In this document: one piece after another, positions 7,001-10,191 of the stretch | Layout: each line of letters opens with the position of its first letter | How positions within the stretch are numbered: the stretch's first letter is position 1 | Source of the DNA: ZC4RG20 sp035760685 | GTDB taxonomy: Bacteria; Pseudomonadota; Gammaproteobacteria; Steroidobacterales; Rariloculaceae | DNA length: 10,191 nt | Reading direction: 5' to 3' | NCBI GenBank assembly: GCA_035760685.1 | Contig: DASTSM010000030.1 | Coordinates: 1 to 10,191 of the forward strand | Made by a program: the position numbers and the translations under genes | Notes under the pieces: generated by a model | Databases searched by the model: none | Seen by the model: only the letters and a program-made list of their open reading frames with translations | Told to the model about the DNA's origin: nothing

Positions 7001-7957
7001 CCGCCGCTCGGCCGAGTCTCGAGCCGTCGCGGCGCTCGCGCGCCGCGCGGACGAGCGCCGAAGGGCGGCGCGGCCGCATCGCCGCGCGAAGGCATCGGGC
7101 GCTGGGACATCGGGGACTTGCCGGAGAGCGTCGCGATTCACGAGTACGGGACGAAGCTCGCGCTCTATCCCGCGCTCGTCGACGCGGGCGGGCGCGTCGA
7201 TCTCGTGCTGCTGCCGCCGGGTCCCGCGTCCGTGCGCCGTCACCGCGACGGCGTTCGGCGTCTCCTGCTCAAGTGCGTGCCGCAGCAGGCCGAGATGATT
7301 CGCCGCTGCGCGCTCGAGGACCGCGAGCTCGTGCTGGCTTATCACGGGATCGGCTCGGGAGAGGCGCTCGCCGACGACCTGCTCTCGGCGAGCGCGGACG
7401 AAGCGTTCGAGCTCGACCCGCCAGTGCGAGCGGGCGCCGCCTTCGCGGCCGTGCTGGAGGCGGGCCGGACCGAGATCGTTCCCAAGTCGGAACGGCTCGT
7501 TGGCCTGTTGCGCGACGTGCTGCCGCTCTATCGCTCGGTCGCGAGCCGCCTCGAGCGCGCGGGAGCGCGAGTCCCCGAGCGCGCGGCAGCCGACATCGGC
7601 GCGCAGCTCGACGGGTTGATTCATCCGCGTTTCTTGACGGCGACGCCGCCCGCGTTTCGGCCGGAGCTCGCCCGCTACTTGAAGGCGATCGCCGTGCGGC
7701 TCGACAAGCTCGAGCAGCGCGCGCCGAAGGACGCCGAGCATCAGGCCGCCGTCGAGCATGCGGCCGCGCGGCTCGCCGAATGGGCCGCGCGTCAGCCGCC
7801 CGATTGGCCGTGGCCCGACGCCGTCGTCGAATACCGATGGCTGCTCGAGGAATTCCGGGTCTCGCTGTTCGCGCAGTCGCTCGGCACTCGCCGTCCCGTT
7901 TCGGCCAAGCGGCTCGAGGAAGCGTGGGAGCGAGCGGTCGGCGTCAATCTCGCTTGA
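4004..7957 (+). CDS. hrpA: HrpA-family DEAH-box ATP-dependent RNA helicase
   Basis: The product is 1317 residues, close to E. coli HrpA (about 1300). The helicase core has Walker A GDTGSGKTTQ (98-107), DEAH (195-198), SAT (227-229), NIAETSLTVP (350-359) and motif VI QRAGRCGR (396-403). HA2/winged-helix and OB-like regions follow (about 440-700, with LPVDPRLARLL and DPREQPPDDL). The rest is the HrpA-type DUF3418 region, including VTALEIVSLFGL and the C-terminal EYRWLLEEFRVSLFAQSLGT. It is a cytoplasmic helicase that remodels RNA and, from E. coli work on the family, is linked to mRNA processing and rescue of stalled ribosomes. TTG 4004 is preferred: it overlaps the kinase stop (TTGA), gives about 97 residues before Walker A as in relatives, and no ATG or GTG with a ribosome-binding site lies nearby. 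No Shine-Dalgarno is visible, so translational coupling is likely. Residues about 992-1032 form an Arg/Gly/Ala-rich linker. Confidence 0.95.
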   Translation: MSAQRSDALAARIAAVAIDDQQRLELLLDSIRRRERARRPVSVLAGKLEAELAEAEALVAARRATAYKLEYPDSLPISRARAEILGALAAHRVIVVCGDTGSGKTTQLPKICLEAGRGILGTIGHTQPRRIAARAVAARLAEELRVPLGGPVGYQVRFTDETERASLIKVMTDGILLNEIRHDRFLLRYDTLIVDEAHERSLNIDFLLGYLKRLEGRRPDLKVIVTSATIDPERFAAHFGGAPIVRVEGRSFPVEIRYRPLERDEDLPQAVAAAVADLARVDLAELGGGRARDTLVFLPGERWIRDAERELKASGPKGAEILPLYARLTAARQHRVFEPGPAPRVVLATNIAETSLTVPRIRFVIDSGLARVNRYSPRHRLQALGVEQVAKANAVQRAGRCGRIAPGICVRLYDEHDFETRPEYMEPEILRVDLAGVVLRLEALGLGHVDEFPFIDAPPTKAVNDAYRLLHLLGAMDAGRRLTRDGAAMAGLPVDPRLARLLQVAALRGALREGLVIAAALSVIDPREQPPDDLAAAREKHAAFNDPRSDFMTLMNLWRAYGAERQRGQRAFRKWCTENFLSATRFREWDDVHHQLKELALGLGWRMHAEDAGYEAVHRAVLAAFIDFVAENDGRGGYLGIQDSRAALFPGSALAKRRPRWIVAAERIATERVYLRTAAEVKPDWIVDAAAHLVKREHRDPRWDRGRGRVTALEIVSLFGLVLRGDRRVDYGRVDPKAAREIFVRDALAADDLGERLPFLDANRRLRDALLDWESRRRSRDLFAGPRAVEKFYAESLPAEVFDRATLRRFVRDPRNARSLEMGVLDIATRDPAELDERVYPLALEVAGHRLRLDYVFDPASERDGITLTVPLPLLGALRPEALEWLVPGWLPGKVLALLRTLPKDLRRRLVPLPDTVAALLPALEARRGKESLALALHHALARERAIDIETRVLESAALPAEYLMRVAVVDERGAVIASGRDLPALQRRFLGGGEADRAPPLGRVSSRRGARAPRGRAPKGGAAASPREGIGRWDIGDLPESVAIHEYGTKLALYPALVDAGGRVDLVLLPPGPASVRRHRDGVRRLLLKCVPQQAEMIRRCALEDRELVLAYHGIGSGEALADDLLSASADEAFELDPPVRAGAAFAAVLEAGRTEIVPKSERLVGLLRDVLPLYRSVASRLERAGARVPERAAADIGAQLDGLIHPRFLTATPPAFRPELARYLKAIAVRLDKLEQRAPKDAEHQAAVEHAAARLAEWAARQPPDWPWPDAVVEYRWLLEEFRVSLFAQSLGTRRPVSAKRLEEAWERAVGVNLA

Positions 7958-8705
7958 TGCCTGCCATGAGCGAGCCGATGAGATCGACCGGGATCGGCAG
8001 CACGATCGTGTGCGCGTTTCGCTCGCCCCCGACCTCGGTCAGCGTCTGCAGGAACCTGAGCTGCATGCCTTGCGGCTGCGCCGCGAGCACGGCGGCGGCC
8101 TCCGCGAGACGCTGCGACGCCTGATACTCGCCTTCCGCGCGGATGACCTTAGCGCGGCGCGCGCGCTCGGCCTCGGCTTGCGCCGCGATCGCGCGGATCA
8201 TGCTCTCGTCGAGATCGACGTCCTTGATCTCGACGTTCGTGACCTTGATGCCCCAGGCCTCGGTCGACGCGTCGAGAATGGACTGGATGTCGGCGTTGAG
8301 CTTGTCGCGCTCGGCGAGCATGTCGTCGAGATCGTGCTGGCCGAGCACCGAGCGCAACGTCGTCTGCGCGAGCTGGCTCGTCGCCTCGACGCGGTTCTCG
8401 ATCTGAATGATCGCGCGCTCCGGATCGACGACGCGGAAGTAGAGGACGGCGCTGACCTTCACGGAGACGTTGTCGCGCGAGATCACGTCCTGCGTCGGCA
8501 CGTTCATGACGACGGTGCGAAGGTCGACGCGAACGAGCTGCTGGACGCCCGGGATCACGATCACGAGGCCCGGGCCCTTGACCTTCCAGAACCGGCCGAG
8601 CTGGAACACGACGCCGCGCTGATACTCGGGCAGGATCTTGATGGCGCTGAGCGCCACGAGCACGACGATGGCGACGATGATGAGCGGGACTTCTATTCCG
8701 AGCAT
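7944..8705 (-). CDS. Slipin: stomatin/prohibitin-like SPFH membrane protein
   Basis: The 253-residue protein has one N-terminal membrane anchor (about 5-23, VPLIIVAIVVLVALSAIKIL), then an SPFH domain (about 24-190). Typical slipin signatures are present: PEYQRGVVFQLGRF, GPGLVIVIPGVQ, MNVPTQDVISRDNV, TTLRSVLGQHDLDDML and WGIKVTNVEIKDVDL. An Ala/Glu/Arg-rich coiled coil (about 172-210) and a C-terminal RFLQTLTEV/HTIVLPIPVDLI segment complete it. Length is typical. Family members oligomerise in the inner membrane, mark lipid microdomains and work with NfeD-type proteases; in Pyrococcus the stomatin is cleaved by its NfeD neighbour. The start is supported by GAGGG at 8713-8717 (reading leftward), 7 bases before ATG. 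It lies 87 bp downstream of nfeD on the same strand and is probably in one operon with it. Its last 14 bp overlap the end of hrpA tail to tail. The YbbK/QmcA subfamily is the main alternative naming. Confidence 0.93.
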   Translation of the reverse strand: MLGIEVPLIIVAIVVLVALSAIKILPEYQRGVVFQLGRFWKVKGPGLVIVIPGVQQLVRVDLRTVVMNVPTQDVISRDNVSVKVSAVLYFRVVDPERAIIQIENRVEATSQLAQTTLRSVLGQHDLDDMLAERDKLNADIQSILDASTEAWGIKVTNVEIKDVDLDESMIRAIAAQAEAERARRAKVIRAEGEYQASQRLAEAAAVLAAQPQGMQLRFLQTLTEVGGERNAHTIVLPIPVDLIGSLMAGIKRD

Positions 8706-8792
8706 GGAAGGACCCTCAGCGGCTGATGATGTTCATCTCGAGGTCGCCGCCGCGTTCGCAGACGACCTCACAGGGCGTTTCGGCGGCACCGC

Positions 8793-10191
8793 TCAGCGAG
8801 CGGCGCCCTCGTCGGCCGGCTCGACGTGAAGCAGAAGACCCTCGACGCGCCGGACCTTGAGCTTCTGTCCCTTGCGCACGGGAACGGGACTGCGCGCTCG
8901 CCACCGCTCGCCGCGGATAAAGACGTCGCCCTCGGTCTCGAAGTCTTCGAGCGCCGAGGCCGACTGACGCTCGAGCTCCTCCGTGCCGGTCACGACCGGC
9001 CGGCGGCGCGTGCGGATCGCGAGCCAGATCGTGCCGAGCAGCGCGAGCGCGCCCGCCGTCGCGACGGCGCCGATCAGCACGCGCGAGATGCCGAAGCCCG
9101 GCACGTCCTCGTTCATAAGGATCACGGAGCCGAGCACGAACGATACGATGCCGCCGAATCCGAGCGCGCCGAAGCTCGGCACGAGCGACTCGGCGATCAT
9201 GAGGATCACGCCGAGCAGGATCAGCGCGAGCCCCGCGTAGTTGACGGGCAGGATCTGGAACGAGAAGAGCGCGAGCAGCAGCGAGATGCCGCCGACGACG
9301 CCGGGCAGCACGCCGCCCGGGTTGTAGCCTTCGAGCACGAGGCCGTAGATGCCGATCAGCATGAGGATGTAGGCGACGGTCGGATTGCTGATGACCGCGA
9401 GCAGGCGAGTGCGCCAATCGGGGTCGAAGCGCTCGACCGCGGCGTTCGCGGTCGCGAGCGTGACGGAGCCCGTGGGCAGATCGACCGATCGGCCGTCGAC
9501 GCGCCGGAGCAGATCGGAGACGTCGTCGGCGACGAGGTCGATGACGCCGGCGTCGAGCGCCGCGCGGGCGCTGAGGCTCTCGGAGTACGTGACCGCTCGC
9601 TCGGCCCACTCGGCGTTTCGGCCGCGCCGCTCCGCGAGGCTGCGGATGTAGGCGACGGCGTCGTTGAGCGCCTTGCGCTCCTCGACGGACGCGGGCGGGG
9701 GCGGGCGCTCGTCGGGGCGCGCGCCGCCGTTCGCGCCGCCGCCATCGTTCGCGCCGCCGCCGTCCGCGCCGCCGCGGTCGTTTGCGCCGCCGCCGCCGTC
9801 GCCGCCGGTCGAAGGCGCTCCGCGGCCCGCGCCGCCTTCGGGCTCGGACGGCGGCGCAGCCTGGCCGCCGCCGATTTGAACGGGGGTCGCGGCACCGACG
9901 TTCGTCGCGGGCGCCATCGCGGCGATATGGCTCGCATAGAGGATGTAGGTGCCCGCGCTCGCGGCGCGCGCCCCCGGCGGGTACACGAACGTCGCGACCG
10001 GCACGGACGAGGTCAGGATCTTCTGGATGATTCGCCGCATCGACGTATCGAGACCGCCCGGCGTATCGAGCGCGAGCACGACGAGCGGGTCGCCGTCCGT
10101 TTCGGCCTTCTCGATGCCGCGCACGATGTAGTCCGCCGTCGCCGGACCGATGGCGTCCTGCACGGTCAGGAGCAGGACCGGCCGGTCCGCG
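8793..10191 (-). CDS. nfeD: Long-form NfeD membrane-bound serine protease (5' end outside window)
   Basis: At least 465 residues are visible. The frame stays open to the right edge, where VLLLTVQDAIGPATADY reads as the usual start of the mature protease domain, so the signal peptide is outside the window and the GTG at 10161-10163 is internal. The ClpP-like serine protease domain runs to about 9500. Its nucleophile serine is in ARAASAGTYIL (codon 9957-9959), and the lysine base is in EERKALNDAVAYIRS (codon 9672-9674), followed by AERRGRNAEWAE and GVIDLVADD. Four or five membrane helices follow (roughly 9000-9390), then a C-terminal OB-fold NfeD domain (about 8800-8950, DVFIRGERWRARSPVPV). Relatives cleave stomatin-like partners at the membrane; here the partner would be the adjacent slipin. 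Between serine and lysine lies an approximately 60-residue Gly/Ala/Asp/Asn/Pro-rich insert (about 9684-9872), making their spacing 95 residues against 41 in Pyrococcus PH1510. Confidence 0.92.
   Translation of the reverse strand, partial: ADRPVLLLTVQDAIGPATADYIVRGIEKAETDGDPLVVLALDTPGGLDTSMRRIIQKILTSSVPVATFVYPPGARAASAGTYILYASHIAAMAPATNVGAATPVQIGGGQAAPPSEPEGGAGRGAPSTGGDGGGGANDRGGADGGGANDGGGANGGARPDERPPPPASVEERKALNDAVAYIRSLAERRGRNAEWAERAVTYSESLSARAALDAGVIDLVADDVSDLLRRVDGRSVDLPTGSVTLATANAAVERFDPDWRTRLLAVISNPTVAYILMLIGIYGLVLEGYNPGGVLPGVVGGISLLLALFSFQILPVNYAGLALILLGVILMIAESLVPSFGALGFGGIVSFVLGSVILMNEDVPGFGISRVLIGAVATAGALALLGTIWLAIRTRRRPVVTGTEELERQSASALEDFETEGDVFIRGERWRARSPVPVRKGQKLKVRRVEGLLLHVEPADEGAAR
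9716..9810 (-). repeat. Imperfect GCC/GCG-rich tandem repeat inside nfeD encoding GGGAND-like units
   Basis: Units of roughly 15-18 bp built on 'gcgccgccgcc(a/g)tcgtt' follow one another within the coding frame. They encode degenerate units such as GGGAND, RGGAD, GGGAND and GGGANG. All units keep the reading frame. This is low-complexity coding sequence of the kind that expands and contracts by slippage. It is not a CRISPR array: there are no spacers and the units are far too short. Confidence 0.7.

Noticed and set aside
5918..7759. A 613-codon open frame on the - strand antisense to the hrpA 3' half
   Set aside because: Same reasoning: Arg-rich composition, no motifs, and it mirrors the codon pattern of hrpA.
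7758..8726. A 322-codon + strand frame across the hrpA end and slipin gene
   Set aside because: The product is a shadow of the slipin gene, rich in Leu/Asp/Arg/Ala, with no domain; slipin on the other strand is unmistakable.
8716..8792. Small - strand open segment in the nfeD-slipin gap ending in MNIISR
   Set aside because: It is only the end of a shadow frame running through nfeD. No independent start with a ribosome-binding site was found and no family is recognised.
9716..9810. Possible CRISPR-like or regulatory repeat
   Set aside because: The units are about 15-18 bp, contiguous and in frame inside nfeD. It is coding low-complexity sequence.

Overview
The window is high-GC DNA in which almost every base is coding, with arginine-rich open frames on the opposite strand. 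A phoP/phoQ-type two-component pair, a long HrpA helicase with a DUF3418-type tail and a glycine-zipper-type envelope protein together suggest a high-GC gammaproteobacterium, perhaps near Xanthomonadales, Nevskiales or Steroidobacterales. That placement is inferred from gene content, not from a marker gene.

Left part (1-4007, all + strand). The window opens in the 3' end of an envelope protein that resembles the C-terminus of glycine-zipper 2TM proteins. A small secreted PepSY-domain protein follows, then a PhoP-like response regulator (725-1417). Next come a short secreted S41-peptidase-like protein (1437-2159) and a small DUF2934 protein (2242-2529). After a 107-bp gap holding three GC-rich hairpins comes a PhoQ-like sensor kinase (2637-4007). 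PepSY gene, regulator and kinase look like one envelope-sensing unit, but regulator and kinase are separated by about 1.2 kb carrying two unrelated genes.

Middle part (4004-7957, + strand). A 1317-residue DEAH-box RNA helicase of the HrpA family overlaps the end of the kinase gene by 4 bases and probably starts at TTG. Its C-terminal half carries an Arg/Gly/Ala-rich linker.

Right part (7944-10191, - strand). A slipin (stomatin-like SPFH protein) and a long-form NfeD membrane serine protease form a leftward pair, nfeD first. This is the classic bacterial/archaeal membrane-quality or lipid-microdomain pair. The nfeD 5' end lies outside the window. The slipin gene overlaps hrpA tail to tail by 14 bp. 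A Gly/Ala/Asp/Asn repeat insert lies between the NfeD catalytic serine and lysine.

There are no RNA genes, insertion sequences, CRISPR arrays or phage genes that I can support, and no gene-free stretch longer than about 120 bp. I do not see a convincing new biological system. The most unusual points are the shortened S41-like protein placed between regulator and kinase, the hairpin cluster before the kinase, and the repeat expansion inside NfeD.
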